NCBI GenBank assembly: GCA_045602885.1
Contig: JAZSCJ010000132.1
Location: 1-19,311, forward strand
Reading direction: 5' to 3'
Source: JAJPXI01 sp045602885
GTDB taxonomy: Bacteria; Bacillota; Clostridia; Oscillospirales; Oscillospiraceae
Length of the DNA: 19,311 nt
Position numbers and translations under genes: made by a program. Positions 6,923-15,391 of the stretch are shown here, one piece after another (position 1 is the first letter of the stretch; every line of letters starts with the position of its first letter). The notes beneath the pieces were generated by a model. That model saw only the letters and a program-made list of their open reading frames with translations. It was not told the origin of the DNA and did no database searches.

Positions 6923-8281
6923 ATGCATATGCGAAACCGGGTTCGTACACTCAGCTATCTTACCGCCGCATTTGTCCTTACGGCAGGCTTTGCCCTGCAG
7001 GGGCACAGCCGGGCGGCACAATATAAGCAGCAGCTGGAAAACAGCTATATTCACGCCTACTATGAGCTAACCACCGCCGCGTCGGAATTGGATGCCGCCC
7101 TGCAAAAAGCCCGGTACGCCACCACCCCGGCCATGTTGGGCGTACTGTGCGCCGAGATCCACAGCAAGGCGCTGTGTGCCCAGATGGCTTTGGGTGAGTT
7201 ACCCCACTCTGACGCAACGTTGGAACAGACCGCCGCCTTTCTCGCCCGCACCGGAGATTACGCCTGTGCCTTGGCCCGGTCGTCCGTGACCAACCGGCAC
7301 AGCATGGAAGAAAGCCACGCCGTGCTGCAAAAGCTAGGCACGGTCTCCGCCGCGCTGTCGTCTTCCCTACTGGACTTGGAATCCGATCTGGCCGCCGGCA
7401 GCGTCAGCGTAGAGGACCTGGTTCACGCCGAGCAAACTCTGGCGCAACGCACACACGACGGGCAGGCCGCTGAGGGTGGAACCAGCTTTCATAGCATCGA
7501 GTCCCAGTTCCCCGAAACGCCCACGCTAATTTATGACGGCCCCTTTTCCCAGCATCTCAGCAACCGCGCACCACGGGCGCTGGAGGGTCTGCCCCAAGTC
7601 GGTCGGGACGAGGCACGCGCCGCCGCCGCCGAATTTCTCGGTTTACGCCCCGAGGTTCTTACGCTGATCGGGGAAGGCCACGGCGTTCTGCCTACTTGGA
7701 GCTTCTCAGCCACCGTGGACGGCGGAGAACTGTATATCGAAGTGACACAACAAGGGTGTAAAGTTATTTCCCTGTTCACATGCAGCACATCAGGCGAAGC
7801 AACCCTTTCGTCGCAGCAGGCCGTGGAGCAGGCACGACAATTTCTTGCAACACAGGGATACGATAACATGACCGAAAGCTATTATATCAATCAAGCCAAT
7901 GTTCTGACCATTCATTTTGCCCCGGTGGAGCAGGCGGTGCTGTGTTATCCCGATCTGGTCAAGGTCAGCGTAGCGCTGGACACCGGGCGTGTAGTGGGCT
8001 TTGAAAGCCACGGCTGGATCATGAACCACACCCAGCGCACCTTCCCTCCGGTTGCAGTCAGCCAAGCCTCCGCCCGAGCTGTGGTAAGCACGCAACTGGA
8101 AATCCTGTCCCACCGGCTTGCTCTGATCCCCACGGAAGGCGAATATGAGGTTCTATGCCATGAGTTTACCTGCCGCACACCGCAAGATTCCCATGTGATG
8201 GTCTATATCAATGCCGCCACAGGAAACGAAGAGCAGATCCTTTTGCTGTTGGAGAGCGAAGACGGCACATTGGTCTGGTAA
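6923..8281 (+). CDS. ypeB: Germination protein YpeB
   Basis: YpeB sits in the spore inner membrane and is needed, together with the cortex-lytic enzyme SleB, for cortex breakdown at germination. The 452-aa length fits the family (about 450). It has an N-terminal membrane anchor at about residues 9-25 (LSYLTAAFVLTAGFAL), a helical middle region, and the signature LIYDGPFSQHLSNRAPRALE. C-terminal PepSY-like repeats follow (DEARAAAAEFLGL, QQAVEQARQFLATQGYDNM, YPDLVKVSVALDTGRVVGFE). The chosen ATG at 6923 follows AGGGGTG; an ATG at 6929 is the alternative. An in-frame start further upstream would lie within gltX and is rejected. The gene sits alone: the usual sleB neighbour is absent, and the next gene is on the opposite strand. 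Confidence 0.92.
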   Translation: MHMRNRVRTLSYLTAAFVLTAGFALQGHSRAAQYKQQLENSYIHAYYELTTAASELDAALQKARYATTPAMLGVLCAEIHSKALCAQMALGELPHSDATLEQTAAFLARTGDYACALARSSVTNRHSMEESHAVLQKLGTVSAALSSSLLDLESDLAAGSVSVEDLVHAEQTLAQRTHDGQAAEGGTSFHSIESQFPETPTLIYDGPFSQHLSNRAPRALEGLPQVGRDEARAAAAEFLGLRPEVLTLIGEGHGVLPTWSFSATVDGGELYIEVTQQGCKVISLFTCSTSGEATLSSQQAVEQARQFLATQGYDNMTESYYINQANVLTIHFAPVEQAVLCYPDLVKVSVALDTGRVVGFESHGWIMNHTQRTFPPVAVSQASARAVVSTQLEILSHRLALIPTEGEYEVLCHEFTCRTPQDSHVMVYINAATGNEEQILLLLESEDGTLVW

Positions 8282-8316
8282 AAAAGAAGCCGCCCCGCTG
8301 CTTGTAGCAGCGGGGC
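8279..8316 (-). terminator. Rho-independent terminator of the clpE operon
   Basis: A perfect 10-bp GC-rich stem (GCCCCGCTGC at 8292-8301, GCAGCGGGGC at 8307-8316) with a 5-base loop is followed on the minus strand by GGCTTCTTTTTT. It ends clpE transcription. It may also block read-through from ypeB, but there is no T-tract on the plus side. Confidence 0.85.
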
Positions 8317-8329
8317 ACCGGTATCGTTA

Positions 8330-10864
8330 TTACAGCGCCAGCAGCGAGACCGAGTCGTCTTGCACGGTGGCTTTCATCTGGGTAATGGGGTTTTGGTAGC
8401 TGTCGATCAGACGGGTGGCAATGGCGTCCTCCAAATCCTTCTGGATCTGACGGCGCAGGTTGCGCGCGCCGTAGGTCAGCGAATAGGACTTGCCCACCAG
8501 ATAATCCAGCAGCGCCTCGTCGTAGGTAAAGGTAATGCCCTTCTCCCCCAGCGTGTCGGTCAGCTCGCCCAGCATGATCCGGGCAATGGCCTTGAAGTTT
8601 TCCTCATCCAGACGGTTGAAGTAAACGATCTCATCCACACGGTTGATGAACTCGGGGCGCAGGAAGCCTTCCAGTGCCTTCATGACCTTCTCCTTGCCCT
8701 GCTCGCCGGCCGTGCGGCCAAAGCCCACGCTTCCGCTGCCCTTGCTGTCGCTTCCGGCGTTGGAGGTCATCACAATGACGGTATTCTCAAAGTTGACCAC
8801 CTTGCCATGGGCGTCGGTAATGCGGCCGTCATCCAGAATTTGCAGCAGCACATTGAGCACATCGGGGTGAGCCTTTTCGATCTCGTCAAACAACACCACG
8901 CTATAGGGCTTGCGGCGGATCTTCTCGGTCAGCTGACCGGCCTCATCATACCCCACATAGCCCGGCGGAGAGCCAATGATACGGGACACGGCGTGCTTTT
9001 CCATAAACTCGGACATATCCAGTCGAATCAAGGATTCCGGCGTATTGAACAAATCCTTGGCCAGCTGCTTGACCAGTTCGGTCTTACCCACGCCGGTGGA
9101 GCCCACAAAGATAAAGGAAACCGGCTTGCGCTTGGCCGAGATACCCACGCGGCCACGGCGAATGGCGGCCGACACCGCCTTGACTGCCTCGTCCTGGCCG
9201 ATGACGTGCTTTTTCAGCCGCTGCTCCAGATGGGCCAAGCGCTCGTATTCCTGCTCCTGGATCTGGCTGGCAGGGATCTTGGTCCACAGCTCAATGACCC
9301 GGGCCAGATGCTCCACCGTCAACGCCGGTGCTCCTTCTGCCTCCAACGCCTCTTTTTCGGCAACCAACTGCACTTCCTGGCTTTTCAGATGGGCCAGACG
9401 CTGGTAGGCCTTGTCTGCCGCCTCATTTTGCAGCTGCTGACGCTGACGGGCCAGATCGGCCAGTTCTTCGTTGATGGCATCCAACTGCTGCTGACGGTTG
9501 ATCTGACGCTGTCTGGCCTCCTCGGAGTCGTCTTCCCCGCCACCAGCACGCACCGCAACGGTTTCCATGGAATCCTTACGCTTTTGCAGCTGCAGCTCCT
9601 GATGGATCAGCTCGGACACTTTGGGATCTGCCTTGCCGCCGGTTGCCGCCAGCACCACTTCCCGCTCTTTGGCCAGATCGGCCAGATCCTTGTCGATGAC
9701 CGCCAAACGGGCCAGCGCACGGTTATGCAGGTTCACATCGGAGCAGGCCTCGTCGATCAAATCGATGGCCTTGTCGGGCAGATAGCGGTCGGTGATATAC
9801 CGCTCACTCATGGTACCAGCCAACCGGGCAATGGCCGGCGAAATAACCACATGGTGATAGCTTTCGTAATAAGGGGCGATACCCTTGATGATTTCCACCG
9901 CATCCTCGATGGAAGGCTCTTCCACCATGATGGGCTGGAAGCGACGCTCCAGTGCCGAGTCCTTTTCAATGTGCTTGCGGTACTCGGTCAGCGTGGTTGC
10001 GCCAATGACTTGAATTTCACCACGGGAGAGGGCCGGCTTGAGGATGTTGGCGGCGTTCATGCTGCCTTCCGCGTCACCGGCGCCCACAATGTTGTGAACC
10101 TCATCGATGACCAAAATGATATTGCCTAGCTTTTTGACCTCGTCAATCAACCCCTTCATACGGGATTCAAACTGGCCACGGAACTGAGTGCCTGCCACCA
10201 GCGAGGTCAGATCCAGCAGGTAGACCTCTTTGTTTTGCAGCTTGTACGGCACCTCGCCCGAAAAAATCTTCTGCGCCAATCCTTCGGCGATGGCCGTTTT
10301 ACCCACGCCCGGCTCACCGATCAGACAGGGGTTGTTCTTCTGGCGGCGGTTTAGGATCTGGATGGTGCGGGCGATCTCGCTTTCACGCCCCACAATGTTG
10401 TCCAGCTTGCCCTCGGCCGCCTTACGGGTCAGCGAAATGCAGTAATTATCCAAAAACTTGCGCTTGGACGAGCCTTTGGCCGCCTTTTCCTCCTTGGGCG
10501 CACTGTTCTCCTCCGAAGCCGGTTCACCGGCGGTGGGTGCACCGGTGCCCCCAAACAGCTTGTTTAGGAAGGGGAAGGTAGCGGTGCGACCATCCTCGTC
10601 GTCCTGCTCTTCCTCCTGCACGTGTTCCATCAGACCGTCCGTGCTCTCCGCACCGCCAAAGGCCGACATCATCTCATGGGTCAAGCTTTCCAGATCCTCA
10701 TCGGAAATGCCCATTTTCTGCATCATGTCCTCCACCGGCTTTAGGCCGATTTCTCTGGCACACTTTAAGCAAAGACCCTCGTTTCGGGTCTCACCGTTTT
10801 CAATTTTCGTTACAAAGATCACTGCCACATTTTTATGACAGCGGGTACATAAAGTCGGTTGCAT
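8330..10864 (-). CDS. clpE: ClpE-type AAA+ unfoldase (Clp ATPase with N-terminal zinc finger)
   Basis: An 844-aa Hsp100 ATPase that unfolds proteins for ClpP. Instead of the usual Clp N-domain it has a four-cysteine finger (C6, C9, C32, C35) as in ClpE, then an acidic low-complexity linker (about 75-145). AAA1 has Walker A GEPGVGKT at about 182 and ILVIDEVHN at about 253. A long Gln/Ala/Glu-rich coiled-coil middle region follows. AAA2 has Walker A GSTGVGKT at about 586 and VVLFDEIEKAHPDV. A VGF tripeptide near 713 lies where ClpP-binding loops sit. The ATG at 10864 follows AAAGGAG and is far better than an in-frame start 27 codons upstream. No CtsR operator (paired GGTCAAA) is visible upstream, which is unusual for clpE. 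It closes the minus-strand run and is followed by a strong terminator. ClpC is the alternative name, but the finger argues for ClpE. Confidence 0.9.
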   Translation of the reverse strand: MQPTLCTRCHKNVAVIFVTKIENGETRNEGLCLKCAREIGLKPVEDMMQKMGISDEDLESLTHEMMSAFGGAESTDGLMEHVQEEEQDDEDGRTATFPFLNKLFGGTGAPTAGEPASEENSAPKEEKAAKGSSKRKFLDNYCISLTRKAAEGKLDNIVGRESEIARTIQILNRRQKNNPCLIGEPGVGKTAIAEGLAQKIFSGEVPYKLQNKEVYLLDLTSLVAGTQFRGQFESRMKGLIDEVKKLGNIILVIDEVHNIVGAGDAEGSMNAANILKPALSRGEIQVIGATTLTEYRKHIEKDSALERRFQPIMVEEPSIEDAVEIIKGIAPYYESYHHVVISPAIARLAGTMSERYITDRYLPDKAIDLIDEACSDVNLHNRALARLAVIDKDLADLAKEREVVLAATGGKADPKVSELIHQELQLQKRKDSMETVAVRAGGGEDDSEEARQRQINRQQQLDAINEELADLARQRQQLQNEAADKAYQRLAHLKSQEVQLVAEKEALEAEGAPALTVEHLARVIELWTKIPASQIQEQEYERLAHLEQRLKKHVIGQDEAVKAVSAAIRRGRVGISAKRKPVSFIFVGSTGVGKTELVKQLAKDLFNTPESLIRLDMSEFMEKHAVSRIIGSPPGYVGYDEAGQLTEKIRRKPYSVVLFDEIEKAHPDVLNVLLQILDDGRITDAHGKVVNFENTVIVMTSNAGSDSKGSGSVGFGRTAGEQGKEKVMKALEGFLRPEFINRVDEIVYFNRLDEENFKAIARIMLGELTDTLGEKGITFTYDEALLDYLVGKSYSLTYGARNLRRQIQKDLEDAIATRLIDSYQNPITQMKATVQDDSVSLLAL

Positions 10865-10918
10865 TTGGTTTACTCCTTTGCCGTGGGTGGCCGCCGCGCA
10901 GTCACCCGGTTGGGTATT

Positions 10919-10956
10919 CACGTTCTTGCTTACCGTAACACACAATTATGAACGTG
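10919..10956. promoter_or_regulatory. Interrupted 7-bp inverted repeat upstream of clpE
   Basis: CACGTTC (10919-10925) and GAACGTG (10950-10956) form a dyad with a 24-base spacer in the 109-base gap between the CvpA gene and clpE. It has no T-tract, so it is not a terminator. It could be an operator for an internal clpE promoter, but no convincing -35/-10 pair was found here. Confidence 0.25.
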
Positions 10957-10973
10957 CTGTGAATTTGAACGCA

Positions 10974-11666
10974 TTAAAGTTTTGCCAGATAATCCAGCGG
11001 ATTCACCGTCATGAAAAAACGAAGCAGTCTGGTCTGCTCAATCACATCGGTGCCAATCCAATCCAGGAAGAGCCATCGCACCACCCAGGCGCACACAAAC
11101 AGGATGATCGCACCGAAAATCAGACCAAAGGCAAAACCGCCAATTCGGTTCAACCCATTGAGCACCGGCAGCTTGGCTACCAGGTTCAATGTACGAGCCA
11201 GGCAGCTCCACAAGATCAAAATCAGCAAAAACGCAAGCAGGAACAACACTGCGTAGGTTATGGTATTGGACAGCTTTTCCGTCAGTACCCCTGCCACATC
11301 CTGCGCCAACGAATCCAGCTGAATTGCATCGTTCTCATTCTGTATATTATCCAAAAGCCCGTGCAGACCCAAGGGCAGATCCGCCTGCTCCAAGCTTTGA
11401 AGCACATTGTCCAACGACAACTCGGCGCTGCCGCCCTCCTCGGGGAGCGCGGACTGCAGGGCATTCTCTATCGTCGGCTGCAGCATGGGCTGAACCCACT
11501 CAGACACCGGCGGGGTGAGAAAATTAGCCATAAGAATCGCGCCAACAAAGGCCACCAGCACCGCCACCAGAGAAAACAGCGACTTGATCAGACCACGGCG
11601 CAGTCCTCTGATTGCAAACACCAGCAGAACCACCAGCGGAATCAACTCGTATACGATGTAATTCAT
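10974..11666 (-). CDS. CvpA family membrane protein
   Basis: A 230-aa protein with hydrophobic segments at about residues 8-20, 28-48, 138-155 and 180-205, with a hydrophilic amphipathic stretch between them. The opening IVYELIPLVVLLVFAIRGLR followed by RGLIKSLFSL is the CvpA signature (a G-x-R/K-R-G element after the first helix). CvpA was named for colicin V production in E. coli; its wider role in the envelope is not settled. The ATG is preceded by GAGGCGAGG. It lies 17 bases after the DUF5711 gene, so the two are likely co-transcribed. Confidence 0.88.
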   Translation of the reverse strand: MNYIVYELIPLVVLLVFAIRGLRRGLIKSLFSLVAVLVAFVGAILMANFLTPPVSEWVQPMLQPTIENALQSALPEEGGSAELSLDNVLQSLEQADLPLGLHGLLDNIQNENDAIQLDSLAQDVAGVLTEKLSNTITYAVLFLLAFLLILILWSCLARTLNLVAKLPVLNGLNRIGGFAFGLIFGAIILFVCAWVVRWLFLDWIGTDVIEQTRLLRFFMTVNPLDYLAKL

Positions 11667-11683
11667 CGGCCTCGCCTCGCTTT

Positions 11684-12856
11684 CTAATTGGGCACATACA
11701 GCCGCGCCGCGCCGTTTCCGATCAGAAGCACGGTGCCGTCCGAACGGATCCAGGCCTCTCGTGCGCCATTGGTTCCCTCCAAGGTATCATACCGTTGCAG
11801 ATCACTTGTATAAATATCCAGCCGATCGGCGGTCAGCACCGCCACATATCGGCCTGCAGCCGTTAGGGAGAGCACCTGCTCATTGACCGGAACACCAACG
11901 GACGGATTGCCCTTTTGATCCACGGTATACAGCTGCGCTTGACTGCCTGCGCGGTATTTTCCAGCCAGCACAGCAATAAAATCCTGGCCAAAGGCAAAGC
12001 TTTTCAGACAGTTTTCCGGATAATCCCACGTGTTGATCTGGTCCCGGTTCCACTGGGAAACGCCGGTGTCGCCAACGCAGCGGATGACATCGCCGCCCCG
12101 GACATCCAGAATCACATTGTTACCCAGGGAAACGGTCTGCTGCGCGGCCAGGTCATAATCCACGCCGTCGGTCATACCGGTAGACAGTGAATAAAAGGAC
12201 AGGATACTTTGGAAGGAAACGCCGCTGTGTCCCAGTGAAATGACCGCCAAAGACTTGCAATCCTCGGTCACGAGGGCATCGTTTACAAAGGCAGAGGACA
12301 GCCGGAAGGACATTCGTTTTTCCAAGTCATCATCATAGATCGTGACCACCGCTTTGTAGCCACTCTCCCGGGTGGTAACGGCCAGCCATCCTGCGCCGTT
12401 CAAACGCACCGAAAGCAGCTCGCCCTCCAGTCCGGTCAATTCACCATACCGGGTACGATTGCGGTAAAGATAGATGGCGTTGCCGCCGGCGGCGTAGACG
12501 GCCGCGCGGTCACCGCAGACCTCTGCCACCGGATTGTTTAAAACCAACGCATCCTCCACGTAGCACACACCGCCGCCGGAATACAGCCGCACACCACCGT
12601 TGGAGCACACCAGCAGATCGTCGCCCAGAAGGGCAAATACATCACTGGAAGAGCTGCTGTATTGAAAGGACTCCGCCTGTCCGGAATCGTTGCGCTGTAG
12701 TGTGCGATAGGTTAAATACCGCTTCAATGCGTCCAGATTGAGCTTATCCCGATGAGCCACCAGGAGAACGGCACCGACCACCAGCACCAGCGTCAGTGCA
12801 AAAGCCAGCAGGCGCAACACCATATTCATTTTTGGGGAGGGGGTCGTATTATCCAT
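11684..12856 (-). CDS. DUF5711-like membrane-anchored beta-propeller protein
   Basis: A 390-aa protein with one N-terminal membrane helix (about residues 11-32). The large extracytoplasmic part has repeated short beta-strand units (for example LLVCSNGGVRLYSGGG, AAVYAAGGNAIYLY, VLLIGNGAARLYVPN), which looks like a propeller of six or seven blades. This matches the DUF5711 family commonly found beside truA or CvpA genes in Clostridia. The function is unknown; a scaffold or sensor role outside the membrane is possible. Two starts are plausible: the ATG at 12856 used here, and a TTG at 12862 that overlaps the truA stop (TTGA) and has AAGAAG seven bases upstream. Either way it is coupled to truA. 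Confidence 0.75.
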   Translation of the reverse strand: MDNTTPSPKMNMVLRLLAFALTLVLVVGAVLLVAHRDKLNLDALKRYLTYRTLQRNDSGQAESFQYSSSSSDVFALLGDDLLVCSNGGVRLYSGGGVCYVEDALVLNNPVAEVCGDRAAVYAAGGNAIYLYRNRTRYGELTGLEGELLSVRLNGAGWLAVTTRESGYKAVVTIYDDDLEKRMSFRLSSAFVNDALVTEDCKSLAVISLGHSGVSFQSILSFYSLSTGMTDGVDYDLAAQQTVSLGNNVILDVRGGDVIRCVGDTGVSQWNRDQINTWDYPENCLKSFAFGQDFIAVLAGKYRAGSQAQLYTVDQKGNPSVGVPVNEQVLSLTAAGRYVAVLTADRLDIYTSDLQRYDTLEGTNGAREAWIRSDGTVLLIGNGAARLYVPN

Positions 12857-12858
12857 AA

Positions 12859-13608
12859 TCAAAGCACATCTTCTTTATACCAAAGATTTGTCATGGCCAA
12901 GCCTCCGGGCGGAGCGGTCGGCCCGGCATCCGTACGGCAGCGTCCTTCCAGAATGGCAGGGATATCCTCGGGCCTCAGCTTTCCTTCCGATGCGTACACA
13001 ATGGTACCCACCATCGCCCGGGCCATGTTGTACAAAAATCCGTCGGCGCACACCCGGCAGCAAATCAAATCGCCCTTGCGCTCCACTTCAAAGTAGTGGA
13101 CGGTGCGTACCGTGGTACGGGTTTCGGTGCCCACGCTGCGCACCGCGGCAAAATCGTGCGTGCCCACAAACTGCGCCGCAGCAGCTGCCATGACGGTTTC
13201 GTCCAGCTTCTTGGGGTAAAACCACACTCGATCTACCAGAAAGGGATCCCGAATACGGGAGTTGTAGATTTGGTAGGTATATTCCTTTTTGATGCAGGAA
13301 CCAATGGCGTTAAACTCGGCTGGCACCTCGGTAGCCCGGGTGACCACAATGTCCTCCGGCAGACGGGTATTGACCGCCAAGGGCAGTCGCTCACAAGGAA
13401 TGGCCGAGGTGGTCTGAAAGTTGGCCACATACACCCGGGCATGTACCCCGGCATCGGTACGTCCGGCCCCGGTACACTTGACCGGATGGCCCACCACCGT
13501 AGCAAGTGCATTTTCCAGAGTCTCCTCCACGGTGATGGCGTTTTTCTGGATCTGCCAACCGTGATAGGCCGTTCCTACATAAGTCAGTTTCAGCGCGATA
13601 TTTCTCAT
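12859..13608 (-). CDS. truA: tRNA pseudouridine(38-40) synthase
   Basis: TruA converts uridines 38, 39 and 40 in the anticodon stem of many tRNAs to pseudouridine. At 249 aa it has the usual length. It starts MRNIALKLTYVGTAYHGWQ, and the catalytic Asp is residue 52 in GRTDAGVHA. Later motifs include KKEYTYQIYN, RVWFYP and FLYNMARAMVG, all typical. The start ATG at 13608 follows AAAGGA; a longer in-frame reading extends back into ecfT and is not needed. The gene follows ecfT by 11 bases, the order common in Firmicutes. Confidence 0.96.
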   Translation of the reverse strand: MRNIALKLTYVGTAYHGWQIQKNAITVEETLENALATVVGHPVKCTGAGRTDAGVHARVYVANFQTTSAIPCERLPLAVNTRLPEDIVVTRATEVPAEFNAIGSCIKKEYTYQIYNSRIRDPFLVDRVWFYPKKLDETVMAAAAAQFVGTHDFAAVRSVGTETRTTVRTVHYFEVERKGDLICCRVCADGFLYNMARAMVGTIVYASEGKLRPEDIPAILEGRCRTDAGPTAPPGGLAMTNLWYKEDVL

Positions 13609-13619
13609 AGCTTGTTCCT

Positions 13620-14426
13620 TTACAGCCCAAAGCACCGCAAGATCACCACTGCGACACACATCAGCACGCCAAACAGCAGCGCCCCCACATCCCGGCCGCC
13701 AAAATGCAGCTCTCGCAAACGGGTGCGACCCTCGCCACCATGGTAGCAGCGGCACTCCATGGCCACAGCCAACTCGTCGGCACGGCGGAAAGCAGACACG
13801 AACAGAGGCACCAGAAGCGGCACCAAAGCCTTTGCCTTCTGGAACAGGTTGCCCGTGTCGAAATCGGCGCCGCGCGCCCTTTGGGCCGCCATGATCTTGT
13901 CGGTTTCTTCGATCAAGGTGGGGATGAATCGCAGGGCAATGGACATCATCATAGCCAGCTCATGCACCGGCACACGGAGTTTCTTTAACGGATTGAGCAG
14001 TCGCTCCAGACCGTCGGTCAGCATGATGGGCGACGTGGTATAGGTCAGCAGGAAGGTGCAGCAGATCAGCATGACGATACGCAGCACCATGAAGATGGCC
14101 GCCCAGATACCCTCCATGGTGATTTTCAGTACGCCCCATTGCCAGATGGGGTCACCGGGGGTGTAAAACAGGTTGAGCAGGCCGGTAAAGAGCACCAGGA
14201 TCAAGATGGGCTTCAAACCCTTGAGCAACGCCGACGGCTTGATTCTGGATATCACCACACAAATCACCAGCACCACGGCCATGACCAGATAGCCGATCAG
14301 ATGCTTGGCCAAAAACAAGGTCACGATGTATAGCAGGGTGAACAACAGTTTGGTGCGCGGGTCCATCCGGTGGATCATGGTATTGCCCGGGAAATACTGA
14401 CCCAGGGTAATATCTTTCAATGCCAT
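13620..14426 (-). CDS. ecfT: ECF transporter transmembrane (T) component
   Basis: EcfT is the membrane scaffold that couples two ATPases to exchangeable vitamin- or metal-binding S components. The 268 aa include about five hydrophobic segments in the first 130 residues. Two coupling-helix motifs follow: AAQRARGAD at about residue 190, and AMECRCYHGGEGRTR at about residue 233. The second is a variant of the usual Ala-Arg-Gly motif (Arg-Cys instead of Arg-Gly), as also found in some Firmicutes EcfT. The gene begins immediately after the ecfA2 stop (TAAATG), so translation is coupled. No S component is encoded nearby, so this is probably the shared (group II) energising module. Confidence 0.95.
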   Translation of the reverse strand: MALKDITLGQYFPGNTMIHRMDPRTKLLFTLLYIVTLFLAKHLIGYLVMAVVLVICVVISRIKPSALLKGLKPILILVLFTGLLNLFYTPGDPIWQWGVLKITMEGIWAAIFMVLRIVMLICCTFLLTYTTSPIMLTDGLERLLNPLKKLRVPVHELAMMMSIALRFIPTLIEETDKIMAAQRARGADFDTGNLFQKAKALVPLLVPLFVSAFRRADELAVAMECRCYHGGEGRTRLRELHFGGRDVGALLFGVLMCVAVVILRCFGL

Positions 14427-15329
14427 TTACACCGCCCCCTTTTCGTCAGAAAGCCGGGCTTCGGCTTTGCGGGGTCCCCGGTTAAAGGCCTCAAGCACGG
14501 CCGCTCGGGCCTGCTCGATGGTGTAAACCGACGGGTCAATGTCCACGCCCATCTGCTGCAGGCGGTGGAACACACGGGTCATCTGGGGCACGCCCAGTCC
14601 CATGGTTTCCAGCTCCGGGCCGTGGGAAAAGACCTCACGAGGCGTGCCTGTGAAGGGGATCTTGCCGTCGCAGACCACCACCAGGCGGTCCACCGTGCGC
14701 GCCACTTCCTCCATGGAGTGGGACACCAGAATGATGGTGGCGTTCTGATCCTCGTGATAGGCACGGATATTCTCCAAAATGTCTTTGACGCCCACCGGGT
14801 CCAGTCCGGCGGTGGGCTCATCCAGAATCAGAACCTTGGGCTGCATGGCAATGACGCCGGCAATGGCGACCCGGCGTTTCTGTCCTCCCGACAGTTCAAA
14901 GGGCGACCTTTCCAGCTGCTCATCCTTCAATCCCACAAAATGGGCGGCCTTACGCACACGGCGGTCGATCTCATCCTCGTCCAGCCCCATGTTTCTGGGG
15001 CCAAAGGAGATATCTTTGTAAACGGTTTCCTCAAACAACTGGTATTCCGGGTACTGAAACACCAATCCCACTTGAAAGCGGGTGGCACGGGTTCGCTCCT
15101 TGCTTTCCCAAATGTCCTGTCCGTTGAACAGCACTTTGCCCGAGGTGGGCTTGAGCAGACCGTTCAGGTGCTGGATCAGCGTGGACTTGCCCGACCCGGT
15201 TCGGCCGATAATGCCCAGATACTCGCCCTCATAGGCGGTAAAATCCACATCAACCAGAGCACCCCGTTCAAAGGGAGTTCCGGCCGAGTAGATGTGCGTC
15301 AGTTTTTCGGTTTGCAAAATAGGTTCCAT
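14427..15329 (-). CDS. ecfA2: ECF transporter ATPase A2
   Basis: One of the two ABC ATPases of the ECF module, 300 aa. Visible motifs are Walker A GRTGSGKST (about residues 40-48), Q-loop FQYPEYQ, ABC signature LSGGQKRR, Walker B VLILDEPTAGLDP and switch His in LVSHSMEE. The FPEQ-like Q-loop and the longer C-terminus fit EcfA2 (EcfA'). AAAGGA precedes the ATG, and the gene starts 62 bases after ecfA1. It works as a heterodimer with EcfA1 on EcfT. Confidence 0.95.
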   Translation of the reverse strand: MEPILQTEKLTHIYSAGTPFERGALVDVDFTAYEGEYLGIIGRTGSGKSTLIQHLNGLLKPTSGKVLFNGQDIWESKERTRATRFQVGLVFQYPEYQLFEETVYKDISFGPRNMGLDEDEIDRRVRKAAHFVGLKDEQLERSPFELSGGQKRRVAIAGVIAMQPKVLILDEPTAGLDPVGVKDILENIRAYHEDQNATIILVSHSMEEVARTVDRLVVVCDGKIPFTGTPREVFSHGPELETMGLGVPQMTRVFHRLQQMGVDIDPSVYTIEQARAAVLEAFNRGPRKAEARLSDEKGAV

Positions 15330-15391
15330 ACGTTACATCCTTTGCACTCGGTGCACGCCGTGACCCGGTCGTGCCCATATCGGTAAGCGGT

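Noticed and set aside
8360..10129. Open frame of 589 codons on the plus strand opposite clpE
   Set aside because: No domain is recognised and it has no ribosome-binding site that stands out. ClpE with both AAA+ modules is clearly the coding strand.
10865..10945. N-terminal extension of ClpE by 27 codons
   Set aside because: The downstream ATG has an AAAGGAG site at good spacing, and the zinc finger starts right after it. The upstream stretch has no such site and no family similarity.
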